Shown: positions 22,300-33,598, numbered from the stretch's first letter. The stretch: 64,000 bases of DNA from Acheta domesticus (GCA_031308135.1 JAHLJT010000631.1:154955276-155019275); one strand, 5' to 3'. The notes: generated from the sequence alone by a model not told the origin. Program-made: numbers and translations.

Positions 22300-22703
22300 A
22301 TTTATAAGCTGGAAAGACCTTTCCACCATGCTAGAAACAAATCGATCAAGTTTCATTAAGCCTGATCTAATTGGTTCAGACGAAACGTACGTTCCAGTTT
22401 ACGTTCGTCATTGTTAATGCTTGTTTTTCGTGAAAAATTTTTCGGCTTGGTTTGCAGCATTACGTTACGTTTAAGTTTCCATTGTTTTACGTTTAGTGTC
22501 GCGTAGTAGGCGGAACGGATCAGGGATGGGTCAGGGCAGGATAAGACGAGGATTTATCATACATAAAATAAATTCCTATTTTGTTTAATAGAATATTGTT
22601 ATTACTAAATACCCTGGCAACGTAGGATACCTCAGCTAGTACTCAATATTAATACTTTATTGAAATGAATTTGCAGTAAATCTGGATCGAAATATTTTTA
22701 TTT
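22015..22703. repeat. Duplicated segment Y, inserted copy
   Basis: A copy of 20495-21221, in the same orientation, placed between two copies of repeat X. It stops at TATTTTTATTT, before the splice acceptor and exon that follow the source copy, so it does not duplicate the exon. Confidence 0.9.
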
Positions 22704-22875
22704 CATCACGATTTTAATGAAGATGCCATGTACCAGGATTAAGACATCCTGGAACTTTAAATACCAGGATTTAAAATTTACGGTAATTAACGACCCACGA
22801 TTTAAAATTCGTATAATAATAAGATTTAAAATTCGTATAATAAAACTAATCACAATTTTAACTAGTATAATATGC
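22703..22875. repeat. Direct repeat X, right copy
   Basis: Repeats 21847-22020 and continues into GTAAAAATAACTATG, the sequence that presumably followed X before the rearrangement. Confidence 0.9.
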
Positions 22876-23130
22876 GTAAAAATAACTATGATGTAGGTGA
22901 AAACACTGCGGTAAAAACATTAAGGGTGACATAGGATGTTCTTTTTCTAACACATGCTTTAGTAGAAATGAATAGAACTTGGTCTTCTATTTGGTTTCGA
23001 TGTCGATGTCAAGTTAAGTTTAGCGAACCTGTGCGCGTTTAAACATAATAGAGTTATAATATGAGCGATCAATTGTCATTGGCACCAGGAATTACAGTGA
23101 TTAATTGGATTATGGATCATATATCATCAC

Positions 23131-25483
23131 TAGGGCTAGGATTTTGATGACCTAAAACTATAAAAATGTCCTAGAAAGAGGGCAGTTATGTCCCAAAAAT
23201 CCTTCAAAAATGCTTTAAAAATGCCCTAAAACTATCCACTGCGTGATTTTTACACTGCGAAATAATTCTGTCGTCGGTTAAAGCAATAATTAACATATAG
23301 TTGTGCCCGTCCGGTATACGGCATTTTAACAGGCGTCGTCCAATACTCTACGCCATTGTAGTGACGTCAGTGATACTTTTAATGCTTTATTCACTAATAT
23401 AGTACATAACAATGGGACGATGGCGAACATTACAAAGGTCGCCTGACGAGATACTTCTGCGGACGCTTCTCAAAAGTCATGTGTGTACAGCACCAATCAA
23501 GTGTCTGCTGTGCGAGACAAGTCATTAAGGTGTATCAATAAAACCCTTGATAATGTAATTTATAACTCCTTATCACACATGTTTAATTCATTAAATTTAG
23601 TGTTTCATTGTAAAAGTGAGTTTTTCTTTATTTTTACCCAAAGTAGTCCGCCAGACTACGTCTTTGTAATAACGTTTGGTACAAGGCGCCTTTGTCTAGA
23701 ATTAATGTAACATGGTGCCCAATTAGTGATTTTTGCATTAGAATAAAATGAAAGTAATGCTGGCTAAGAAATATTGTATGAGACACATACTAAAAGTGGT
23801 TTAACTCGGCCTGTCGGCGTCGTGTCGCAACATCTCATTATAGCAAAATAAAATATAATTTTCACTACTCGTATCGTAAATAACTATTTTAGACATCCAT
23901 GAGTAAACTTGTTTTTCTTTGAGGGCATGCGTAGCATGCTGAAAGTTCAGTTTTTGTAAACAGTGCTATTTTAATGTTCAAATTATCTATGAATGCAGTA
24001 AAGAAAACAAAATGCCTTCGTCTGCTTCATAAGATAACTCTGGCTTTTTGCTGTGGTATTGTCTATTGTTTTCTAAGTTAAGCGGTATGTGTTGGAAGAG
24101 AAAGTTGTATTTCCCCAATATTTTTTTAGTATGTTGTCCTTTGTATGCTATTAATGTCGATTTATTAATGTCGACATTATTTTTATGGACAAGGGCAAGG
24201 ACAAGGGTATTTTATACTTGTGAATTAAGTTTAATAAAATTAGAAAAAAAAATAGGATTTGCATCTATAAATGTGCACTATACATATGCTATAAACATGC
24301 ACTATAGTGCTATAAACAAGCACTGTAAACATATCTCATTATCGGATTCGTGCCTATTGGTACGATTTTATACAATGATCGTGAAGTAAATCCTATAAAT
24401 ATCATCAAGAAATTTGAATGAACGTGGGCTATTGTGGGATTTGTAAGGTATCTCTACTATTTCATTCATGTTTTAAATAAATTTTCTTCTTTACCGGCAC
24501 GAACATTCGTTTTAAAAAGCACGTTTAACTTGAAGAAAATAAAAACCCGCACAAATAAGTAAGTGCATACCTTCTGTAACATGTTCCATTTTAAAATTAA
24601 AGGCAAAAATAATTTGCCTTTAATTCCGCACTAAAATTTCCGTCCGGCTTGGGTGACGTGGTAAACACAATAGAGCCATATGTCAACCTGGAATACAGCT
24701 TCCACTTGTAAGTTCCGGCCTTTCGAACGCACGGGATTTGATAGTCCCACTAATAGTTTAGCCAACCTAAGAGTTACACATTCTTCTCTCAAAGTCTCTA
24801 CTAGAAACTTTTTTTTTCGAATTTTGGCCAGGTTTGAGGCATTTCTTCCCAATGTGCGTACGGATGTGTACTGTGGCGTCGTGGCAACGTTTCCAAGCGA
24901 GCGGCATACCTGAGCCGGATGCTGTAGTGAAAGGGCGCACCTGAGCTAAACATAATGGGGCGACTAACAGGATGTGACGGCTCCAGGAAACATCCCACGC
25001 AAACGAAGAGTTGAGAAAGGTTAGTGGCGAGTCTGGGACGATTGTGAAAAACCCCTGGAATTGGCTAGCCATCGAGCCTGGGGACGCCGACAGCATGACG
25101 CCGGGTGGGGGAGACAGCATAACGCCGGGTGGGGGTGTATGTAAGGCGAGCGCTTTCTGCTCTCGCGGAGATTCATATAGATTCGTAGAGCTTGTTGTTA
25201 GCCGAGAGGTTGGGTGGGATTTCCAGTGCACTCCAACACATGGTTTCCGGGGCGGAGACAGGTTTTTGGCACCAGGTCATGTAGGTATGTGTATACCGAG
25301 GACTTAACGTCCGATTGCATCGCATCATGCGTTGTACCTGCTTTCGAGCAGTGGCACTGGGCTGTAGGGCCTAGGGACGGTCGCGGGGTTTTCGCGCCTA
25401 ACATTGTAAAACATATTAGTACCAAAAAATAAGTGTTTCTCAAGAACGAGAAAAAATATGCAAAATCATCAAAATCCTAGCCC
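23131..25483. mobile_element. Possible non-autonomous element with hAT-like inverted ends
   Basis: GGGCTAGGATTTTGATGA at 23133-23150 is the exact reverse complement of 25466-25483, giving 18-bp terminal inverted repeats 2.35 kb apart. TAGGG is a start seen in hAT elements. The subterminal parts have repeated CCTAAAA and AGGCA phrases. Inside, 24900-25310 is moderately GC-rich and has a two-copy repeat of about 25 bases with ACGCCGGGTGGGGG (25095-25135). A clear 8-bp target duplication was not found and no transposase was seen. Confidence 0.5.
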
Positions 25484-25989
25484 ATCACAAACCTGCCACG
25501 AAAAATTGTGGAAATAGGCAGGCAAAATAGGCAATTAAAAAGGTAAAATAGTAAATTAAAAGTGTAAAACAGGCATTTAATATAAAATATTACATGCCTG
25601 TTTTAATGCCTATTTTAGCACTATATATTTTTCTTATCCTTATTTATGTACTCATGTAGAAGTTTCTGTAGTGGACATAATACAGTTACCTTCATGGTAC
25701 ACTTGCTTTCATCATTTTTCTGACAAATCCTGGTAGAAAACCTTTTTCCATTGTTGGACAAAAAGGCTAAATCGCAGTAGTTACCTTTTTGATTTTCATT
25801 AAATGAAAGCTGATACTCTAATGCGGCACACTATGATCTTTTCCACATATTTAATTGAAAATATTGTTTGATTTGTTTGAACGGCCATGAATGTGTTATG
25901 TATGATCATTAAGTGTTTTTCTGGCGAAATTCGCTGTTTTCCGGCGCAAATAACAACTTTCTTTTCTTAAGAAAAATTCGTAAGACGAG

Positions 25990-26335
25990 AAAGTAAAAAT
26001 TACATATGTGTAATTTAAGAAAAAGACAATACCACAAAATTAGTTTTATGTCATCTTAAACAGAGTAATTAGCACAATCCTTCGAAAAATTTGAAGAAAT
26101 AATTTGTAGCCGTTATAGAGAAAATGGCGTTTGAGCGTTTCTGAGAACGTGCAATTTTGAGCTTGTTTTCACAGGAGATATTTGAGTTTTCGAGAAAATT
26201 TAAGTCATCATAAGATATAATTTAAAGCACTTGCGCTCTTAAACGCAATACCGGAAGCAAATTGATGCTAATGTAAATATAAACGACGTGAGAGGCTACT
26301 CAACAACTTTATTAGATTATATTAGAATGAGTTGC
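25990..26335. repeat. AT-rich dispersed repeat, block 2
   Basis: Matches other blocks through AAAATGGCGTTTGAGCG, GAGCTTGTTTTCACAG and GACGTGAGAG phrases. No coding potential. Confidence 0.6.
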
Positions 26336-26533
26336 TTGTGAGATTTTTGTTCGTGTTTTCTGGATGAAACAATCAATGAAGCTAAAGATTTAGTGTTATA
26401 GAGAATGTCCCACCGACTATGGGCCACTCCATGGCCACATACATAACTTCTATTCACAATATCGAAATGCAGTAGGAATAGAAATAATAGAGACTATTCC
26501 ACTCGTGAAATTCAAACAAATAATGTTTAGCTT

Positions 26534-26782
26534 TGTTAGTATGAAAAGAAAAATACAGACAGCAACGCCATCTGTGTACGTATCTGAGAACTCTTTGAAA
26601 TGAGAAGAAGTCGAGTTCGTCTGACGAGGTCATGGAGCTATGAATGTATTCTTAGCTCCATGGTCGAAGCAGTGCAGTGCCAGTGCGTGTTCGGGCTTGT
26701 TTTGTTACGGACGCTTGTGAATACTGTTACCTTGTATATTTAAGATCAGTAGTAAATAATGTTTAAACAAAACCAATTAATA
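26534..26782 (+). repeat. Copia 5' LTR
   Basis: 249 bases beginning TGTTAGTATGAAAAG. It matches the 3' LTR apart from scattered substitutions and an extra stretch of about 40 bases that holds a perfect 9-bp hairpin (ATGGAGCTA 26632-26640, TAGCTCCAT 26653-26661). The last bases (ATTAATA) border the primer site directly. Confidence 0.85.
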
Positions 26783-26797
26783 GGTTATGAGCCCAGG
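26783..26797 (+). promoter_or_regulatory. Copia primer-binding site
   Basis: GGTTATGAGCCCAGG resembles the anticodon-region sequence of initiator methionine tRNA, the internal-tRNA priming known for Drosophila copia. It touches the end of the 5' LTR. One base differs from the usual GGTTATGGGCCCAG. Confidence 0.75.
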
Positions 26798-26910
26798 CCA
26801 CGTGTGAATCGTATTCTCTTGTGAGTGGAACCGAAATTGAACGTCCGAAGAAAACGTGCTGGACTTTTTTATACATGTTTGAACTGGAACTTTACGTGTA
26901 AACAACAAAC

Positions 26911-27715
26911 ATGGCTACCGGGAGTGACTACAAAATACAAGTGGATAAAATTAAATGACCTGAAGACTGGGCAAAGTGGAAGTGGCATATTTCGATGGTT
27001 TTGCGTACATATGAACTTGAAGACATTGTTAACGGTTCGCGAGCGTGTCCTGATTTGAGAGTTTACGCAACTGCGGCACAAAAAACAATTCATCAGCAAT
27101 GGAAAAAGGACGACGCAAAAGCGGCAAGTTTGTTAGCAAGTGCGCTAGGAAAAACTATTGCCGAGCTCGTGTTGACTTGCACCAATGCTGCAGAGATTTG
27201 GACAAAACTGAGTGCGCGGTTTGAACGCAGCAGTACGCAACGGCTGGATATACTGATTGAGTCATTTTTCCGCGTGACGCGTGACAACAATGAAGACAAC
27301 AGTATGCATGTCGCGAAACTGCAGAAGTTGTTTGTGAATTTGAATGATTAACTGACGAAGAATAAAGAAAATATTTTGTCCGAGAGAATTTTGAATGGCC
27401 GTATCTTATCTATGCTGGGAAAAGAATATGACAATTTTGAAGACTTATGGGACACGATTTCGTCGGAAAATCAAACTGTGAATTTGTTGATTGAAAAATT
27501 GTGCGCGATTGAATTGCGTGATTAAGGGAATGTTTGTTGCACGCGGTGGTTCTAACAAGAAGCCTTGTCATAAAAGTGGCATCGGGGGAAAATCAAAGAA
27601 GAATGTTCGTGTAAAACAGAAGTTTCCATGCCACAAATGTTAACAGTTGGGTCATTGGGCAGCAGAGTGCCCGGAGAAGGAGACAGATGGCGCTGATGGA
27701 AACGGAAGTTAGTCT
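26911..27715 (+). pseudogene. Copia gag, broken
   Basis: The ATG at 26911 (MATGSDYKIQVDKIK, then a stop) starts a Gag-like chain that continues PEDWAKWKWHISMVLRTYEL and through 27350. It contains the WxxxSxxFERSS-type region normal in Copia Gag, then another stop and LTKNKENILSERILNG. The zinc knuckle Cys-x2-Cys-x4-His-x4-Cys is at 27629-27670, with a stop codon directly after its second Cys. Gag would have formed the particle that packages element RNA. At least three stops show it is not functional. Confidence 0.8.
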
Positions 27716-27739
27716 GATGCAAGTGTAGCGTTTATGACG

Positions 27740-28710
27740 CATGTCATGGGTGCCTCAGTCGATAACTTTATTGAAGCGGTACTGCGAAAGTGGCGCCACA
27801 AATCACTTCACCTCGAATAAACAGTATTTTACATCGTATGAGAAGTTTGCCGTTCCTGAAAATATTTCGCTCGTGAAACGAGGTGTAAATATGCTGGTTC
27901 ATGGACTAGGAAGTGTGAACATTCAAGTACGTCTGAATTATGCTTGGTCGTATGCGTACTGAAAAACGTTTTGTATGTTCCTGAAGCAAGTGCCCATTTA
28001 TTTTTCCTGAAAGCAGCTGCGAGAAAAGGTTTTTCTACGAGACTTGATGATCGAAGTGTCAGCATTGAAGAAAGTGTCACTGGAATAAAGATGATGACAG
28101 AATATGTTTGTCATGGTCTGTGTGTATTGAACATGCGCATTGTGAAGCCCACGCATCACGTTCAAGTGAATATGGTGACATCATCGCAGACATTGCAAGT
28201 TTACCATGAAAGGTTTGGCCATCAACATAAACATGTAAAGAACGTCCTGAAGCAGATGAACATTAACGTAGACGAAGGCAAGGAAGAACTCTGCGATGGA
28301 TGTGCACTGGAAAAAGTGCATATGTTGCCATTCAAGAAACAAATGAATCGACCAATGGTAACTGGTGAACAAATCCACGCCGATGTAAACGGACCCATGT
28401 CTATTGAATCTCTCGGAAAGGCGCGCTACTATGTGTGTTTATAGATGACATTGGCAAATATCGTCGAGTTTTCATTTTGAAACAGAAAAGTGAAATACGT
28501 ACCGTTATGGAGCAGTTTTTGAATGAAGCCCAGACGAATGGGCATGTTATCAAGCAACTGAGGTGTGATGGAGGAAAAGAATTTGACAACAAGGTCTCTG
28601 AACTGCTAACAAGCAGGGGCATAGAATACTGCATTACTGCGCCGTATACACCACAGCAAAATGGTGTTGCGAAGCGTGAAAATCGACCCATTGTCGAGTG
28701 CGCGCGTTAA
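27740..28710 (+). pseudogene. Copia protease-integrase remnant
   Basis: The protease motif reads ESGATNHFTSNKQYF (27786 on), with Glu in place of the catalytic Asp of the normal DSG. Next come LYVPEASAHLFF (gag-pre-integrase) and the integrase zinc domain (YHERFGHQHKHV ... CDGCALEK, 28202-28315). The catalytic core shows HADVNGPM, then a one-base frameshift near 28439, FIDDIGKYRRVFIL, RCDGGKEFDN and PQQNGVAKRE, so all three acidic positions of the DDE triad can be seen. The frame breaks off at about 28709, at the deletion joint. Confidence 0.8.
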
Positions 28711-29034
28711 TATAGCAGCAAGTGAAGGAGCTAAGTATTTAATCTGGCTGAAAAGATTACTATCTGAAATGTTGGAAACTGTGGGAAAATCTCCTACGCT
28801 CTACATCGATAATGCTGGTGCTCTAAAACTAGCTAAAATCCAGAATATCATCACAGATCAAAGCACATCGAAGTTCGCCATTTCTATGTAAGGGAGAGAT
28901 GGAGATCTGGAATTGGAGCACATAGACGTAACCAATCAGCTTGCTGATCTACTGACTAAACCTCTGGAGAGGGTTAGATTTGAGATGATACATGAGAGGA
29001 TTGGGATACAGAAGATTGCGTCCACAGACTGTTA
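28711..29034 (+). pseudogene. Copia RNase H remnant
   Basis: Reads ASEGAKYLIWLKRLL, LYIDNAGALKLAKI and, after a stop, EHIDVTNQLADLLTKPL, the usual end of a Copia polyprotein (normally YID(N)xxAxxLxxN...H.RTKHIDI...ADxxTKxL). The reverse transcriptase that should lie before it is absent. Confidence 0.75.
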
Positions 29035-29080
29035 AATATAGTTTATTTTGTGTAGTTTGTGTTCATTTGATTTTTTTCTT

Positions 29081-29090
29081 TTGGAGGAAG
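29081..29090 (+). promoter_or_regulatory. Copia polypurine tract
   Basis: TTGGAGGAAG lies directly before the 3' LTR, the position and type of sequence that primes plus-strand DNA synthesis. Confidence 0.7.
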
Positions 29091-29294
29091 TGTTAGTATG
29101 AAGAGAAAAATGTAGATAGCAACGTCATCTGTGTACGTATCTGAGAACTCTTTAAACTGAGAAGTCGAGTTCGTCTGTCGAGGCAATGCAGTGTCAGTGC
29201 GTGTTCGGGCTTGTTTTGTTACGGACGTTTGTGAATACTGTTACCTTGTATATTTAAGATCATTTGTAAATAACGTTTATACAAAAAAATAATA
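29091..29294 (+). repeat. Copia 3' LTR
   Basis: 204 bases beginning TGTTAGTATGAAGAG and matching the 5' LTR. It lacks the hairpin-containing insertion present in the 5' LTR. It is followed by the AGCTT duplication. Confidence 0.85.
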
Positions 29295-29299
29295 AGCTT

Positions 29300-29885
29300 T
29301 ACATACAAAATGCCATCAGGGCTGGGTATCTCAAAAAGTTTATTACTTTTTCTATCCGATTTTTCTTACCGCTTCTCCCTCCAGGCCAATCATAAACTGA
29401 TTCATCTATCATAAATGGCGGTATATGTCAATCACTATGTCGATGTCCAATAAACCGCCTATGTACTATAACACAACTTCATTGATTTTAACATATTTTC
29501 AATATTTGGCACAGTTTGGAACTATGACGAACATAATTGTATTCGTGGAATTATGTTCGTCGTCCTATTAAATACCACTCGTGATTTGGAAATTCTCAGA
29601 TATATCCCCTCCTCGCTTCGCGAGTCGGAGATTTATCGATAATTTCCAAAGCACATGTGGTGTTAACCTAGGATAATATTGTAGTGATATGCCATGTTAG
29701 ATACGAAGAGACTTCTGAAATTTTCATCAAAGCAGACATGACCATGAATGAACTTTCAGGATCAGAATTATTTAATAGATACAAAATTCCTGTTTTAACC
29801 CTTTGACTGCTACGCGTTTTCGCCCGCGCTCCCGGCGCTGTGCTGAGTCAGCGAGGATGCGCGTGCAGCCCTGGCACAGAATAGA
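29300..29885. other. No gene; hairpin at 29526-29561
   Basis: GACGAACATAATT (29526-29538) pairs exactly with AATTATGTTCGTC (29549-29561) around a ten-base loop. A second weaker inverted pair (TTGGAAATT ... AATTTCCAA) surrounds 29590-29650. Neither could be tied to a known element. Confidence 0.5.
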
Positions 29886-32007
29886 ACTTGTGTCTAGGGA
29901 GAGCAAATTGCGGAGCCACGAACGTACACGAAGACACCCGAGCGGAGCCGAGCGATCGGAGAGCTTGGGCTTGCCCCACTGATGTATATGATCTATGTCG
30001 CTCTGTGCCTTGTGCTCTCTCGAGACAAGTTATTTACATTAAAATAGTCCAATTAGCAAATAAATCACTGTATCTTACTGATATTTTAATTGTTTATTAC
30101 ATATGTTTAAATAATTGTATGTTTTATTTTCAAAATATATTTATTAGTATCTGAGAAAAAATTACTTTTGGTATTGTCTATCACTCCAAAATAAATTAAA
30201 AATAACATATTTTTAATTCTAAAAGTAATGGCTTTAACCATAATTATATTAATACCATTTTTAGTTTTTAAGCACTTTTAAAGCCTGGTTGCGATGCCGT
30301 TTCACTTTTGTAGAGACGAAGTTTGTCTCTCATAATACTTTTTTCCCCAGGAGATGTCACTTTGATTCCTGTAACATGCTCAGAATGGACCGAAGTCCGG
30401 AAGCTACGCGGATTAAAGAACCATGGACGCACAAAAGTGCCCGATTCCTGAAATTTACTTTCTCCTGCCTTTTGCATAGGCGAAGCGTGAAAATGAAAAT
30501 TGTTTATTTTCCCCGCTGTTGGACGGCTTTTAATTATTTGATTGAGCGAATTTGGTGTACTGTTACAATAGACCTGTACTGTTACAATAGACGTTTAGTT
30601 TCAGAAGGTGATTGAAAGTCTTTGCATCACCATCCAATAGTATTGTTTATCCTAACCTTGTTTATCTAAAATTATGAGGCAGGATCCTCTTCCACAATAT
30701 CTCACTTGCAGATACCTCCATTGCATTTGAAGATCCATTAAAATTAGTATTACACTCACCTCTTAAATCATGAATTTCTTTCCATTTGTTATATTCACAG
30801 CTTTTTTCTCCTAATTTGCTCTTGTTCTTTTCACAAGTGTTACAGTATTTTGACAAAACATGAAAATCAGCAACAAGACCAGTCAAGATATCGATAACAA
30901 TTCCCATTCCATAATGAGATGTATTGCCTCGTTTATGCCATGTTCCAGATCGTACAATACTGATAAATTTATAACTTCATCACTAACTGAATCTAGTACA
31001 TCTACGTAAGCTTCATGTATGGCTGCATATGAAAGCCTCAAAATTTCCTCTTTCATTTTTGTATTATTTTTAATAACAACAAAAACATGAGAATTTTAAG
31101 TAGAAACATTCATGGATGGTAAACCAATTACCATTGAAACCGCTCGATTGCTGAATGGCCCCTATCTATTTGCAAACAAGCATCCACAATTTTCATATTC
31201 ACTTCATATGGTGGCCTAGTACAAGATGATGTTACAGGAACACGAGGGCTAGTTGAAACTTTATTTAACAGTTGTTCACAAGTATTACACTTGCTCACTA
31301 ACTGATGAGCAAATGACTGATTGTTTTACTTCAATGCATGCATTTGAGGTACCACTGACAGCACTCATACACATCCTTTCAGTAAATGTTCCCAAACACA
31401 CTTGCGAAGGAACACGTAAGTGCAATTCTCTTCTTCAGATATTTCACACAGCAGGAAAAACATCAGTGAACTGAGAAAAAATCTTCGCACTGGCTCATGG
31501 CTTGACCGGTGAGATTTTGTCAGATAATGAACAATGCTTGACAACTGATTCTAAAGAGTTTCTACTTCCTCAGCACTGGCACTTGTGACGACAATCTCCT
31601 GCTGTTTCTTCTTTGCATTTTTATTGCCAGTGCACTGCTTTGCACCGAAATAAATCTAACCTAAACTAGCCGACGGAAAATAGATTGGGAATATTAAATG
31701 CATATTAAAAAACATCTACCAATTAACTAAGTTATAGAAAAGTTAAAATAAAGAAACTAATGAGACTAATAGTTTGGAATTGTTCTTATAAAACGAAAGT
31801 TCACAATAAATCTTGTTAATTGCGTTAACAACCACTTCAAATTAGAAAAATTAAATTTCTGACATTTCGAATTAAAGATTTGCGCCATGGAAGTCCGATC
31901 GGCTCGCTTCTGGGCTCGCTCGACAAGATCTCCGATCGTTTGACTCCGATCCGCTGTCTTGGTATACGCTCGTGGCTCCGCAATTTGCTCTCCTCAGACA
32001 CAGAAAG
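29886..32007 (-). mobile_element. MULE DNA transposon with terminal inverted repeats
   Basis: The left arm at 29886-29975 (for example GCAAATTGCGGAGCCACGA and CGATCGGAGA) is repeated inverted at 31923-32007. The similarity may reach further out, to about 29815 and 32090, but is weaker there. Between the arms, on the minus strand, is the central part of a Mutator-like transposase. Long inverted arms around such a transposase are the normal MULE layout. The 9-bp target duplication expected for MULEs was not found because the outer ends are uncertain. Confidence 0.6.
30662..31300 (-). pseudogene. MULE transposase central region
   Basis: From the 5' side on the minus strand: RPPYEVNMKIVDACLQIDRG (about 31225-31166), a frameshift, then SGTWHKRGNTSHYG and MGIVIDILTGLVADFHVLSK (30907 on), YCNTCEKNK, and CNTNFNGSSNAMEVSASEIL. 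The DGTWxKRG, TGxxxDxxxLSKYCxxC and FxGSSxAMEVxAA blocks belong to the same arthropod family as the fragment at 15182-15583. The usual Asp before GTW is Ser here. The C-terminal NNES block is missing, and stops or frameshifts interrupt it, so it is dead. Confidence 0.6.
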
Positions 32008-32224
32008 GAACGTAGAGACCGGCTCCTTTGATCACCGGTGAGCCACAGCGCAGCGCGGACCTCCATCTTGAAAGTGTGTAAAGGAACCGCAAGCGTCAGC
32101 GTCAGAGACCAAGGTGGTGCCAAGGAATGTTTTTGATTTACCCTAACAAGTGTGCAAAATAAAGAAACATGTTCACACTGGTGTACATATCTAAAATGAA
32201 TTGCTTGAGTTTCTGACAGGATAA

Positions 32225-33598
32225 GGACCGGTTTCACCAACAGTCGAGTAAAGTTACTCGAGAGAATGCATTACTCTACGATAGTTACCCTCGAATAAAA
32301 CATAAGCGTTTCACCACGCTTCTGGAGGGTTATTTTACTCTAGAGTACATACTCTCCGGTTTACCAATCGAACCGACTGAACGCGCAATTTTTCATACAC
32401 AGTAGAGGGCGATTGAAGAGGCCGTGAGCGATGGTGATGCTGTGAACCAATGCGGACCAACCGGAACCTCTGGTTATTTTCTTTCATTTTTCAGTTTGGG
32501 AGTTCTTGGCGGCGGCGTGTTAGGTTATGTTATAGTCTTGTGTGGTGTTTTGGTGATTTAAGTTGGCGTTGCTTATTTCTTAGTTTTTGTATCTTGATTT
32601 CTTAGTCCAGTTTTTCTAATATATATTACGAATTACTAGGCAAACGTTTAGTTTTTCATTTGTTGCTAATCTCGCGCGTTTTAAAATTTTATTATTATTT
32701 ATTTTGTTTGTTTTACTTTTAAAATGTATTAATCTTTCAACTAATTATATTTAAAATGTTGGAATGGGATTCGGGACCTCAAGAAAACGTGCGCAGATGA
32801 TCTTGTCTCCCATACGTGATACACAGTTTGTACTGTGTTTTTTTAAACTGAATAAATAAATTCTTGTAATCCTTGTAGTTATTATTTTTTTCCCTTTGTT
32901 ATCGTATATTTACTACTTTTATTTCGTATCCACATCGGTAAAAAAGAAATTTACAAAGGCCTCCACAGTTTATAATGTACCTGATGAAGTTAACATTGTA
33001 CTTCACAAATAAAATATTTTGTTACACTGTTTAAATGCCCTTAATAGACATTCTGCTTTGATCTTGACTCTGAAGTGATTGCCTATAATCGTAAGATATC
33101 TACAATTCATAAAAAATAGTTTATGAAATTATTCTATTTCTTGTATTTATTTTTTAATTTATTTTTTGGTTTTGTAATTAGTATGCAAATTATTCGTTTC
33201 TTCCATATAGAAGAGCTGATGATTTGGCCAAGTATAACCTCGTGACAAAATCTCCATCTTCATAATTGGAAGAAAACAAACCATTCTCTCCCGCGCCAAT
33301 CTTTGTCTTCGCATTAGAGAATAATATTCCAAATCATCGCTGGAATCATCTTCAAATACCATAATTTGCAATTGTCGAGCCATAACAACACGTCGGAGAT
33401 ACACGCACATTGAAAGCTGAGCTTTCTCCGTAGTTTACCCGACGGATTTGCGCGGTGTAAATTTACTCCCGAATTTACTCTCATGTAAGCGATTTACACT
33501 CGAGTAAAGTGTTGGTGAAACGCTACAAGACGTTACTCTCGAGTAAACATGATTTACTCCAGAGTAAACTCTTACTCCTTGTTTGGTGCAACTGGCCC
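32225..33598. mobile_element. PIF/Harbinger-type transposon
   Basis: The left end GGACCGGTTTCACCAACA and the right end (reverse complement) GGGCCAGTTGCACCAAACA form imperfect terminal inverted repeats, and the element is flanked by TAA on both sides (32222-32224, 33599-33601). This is the classic Harbinger signature. Both subterminal regions carry many GTTTACTC / ACTCGAGTAAA copies, probably transposase-binding sites. At 1374 bases it is too short for both Harbinger proteins. A minus-strand frame at 33410-33159 (FEDDSSDDLEYYSLMRRQ) resembles the acidic start of a Harbinger nuclease, but the catalytic part is gone. Confidence 0.8.

Larger units (their letters stand above)
26534..29294 (+). mobile_element. 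Copia-superfamily LTR retrotransposon, internally deleted
   Basis: A complete insertion with two LTRs, a primer site, gag, protease and integrase remains, an RNase H remnant, a purine-rich tract and the five-base target duplication AGCTT (26529-26533 and 29295-29299). The order protease-integrase-(RT)-RNase H identifies Copia. The reverse transcriptase is missing: integrase sequence at about 28709 jumps straight to RNase H. Several stops are present, so the copy is dead and would need proteins from another copy to move. Confidence 0.88.
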
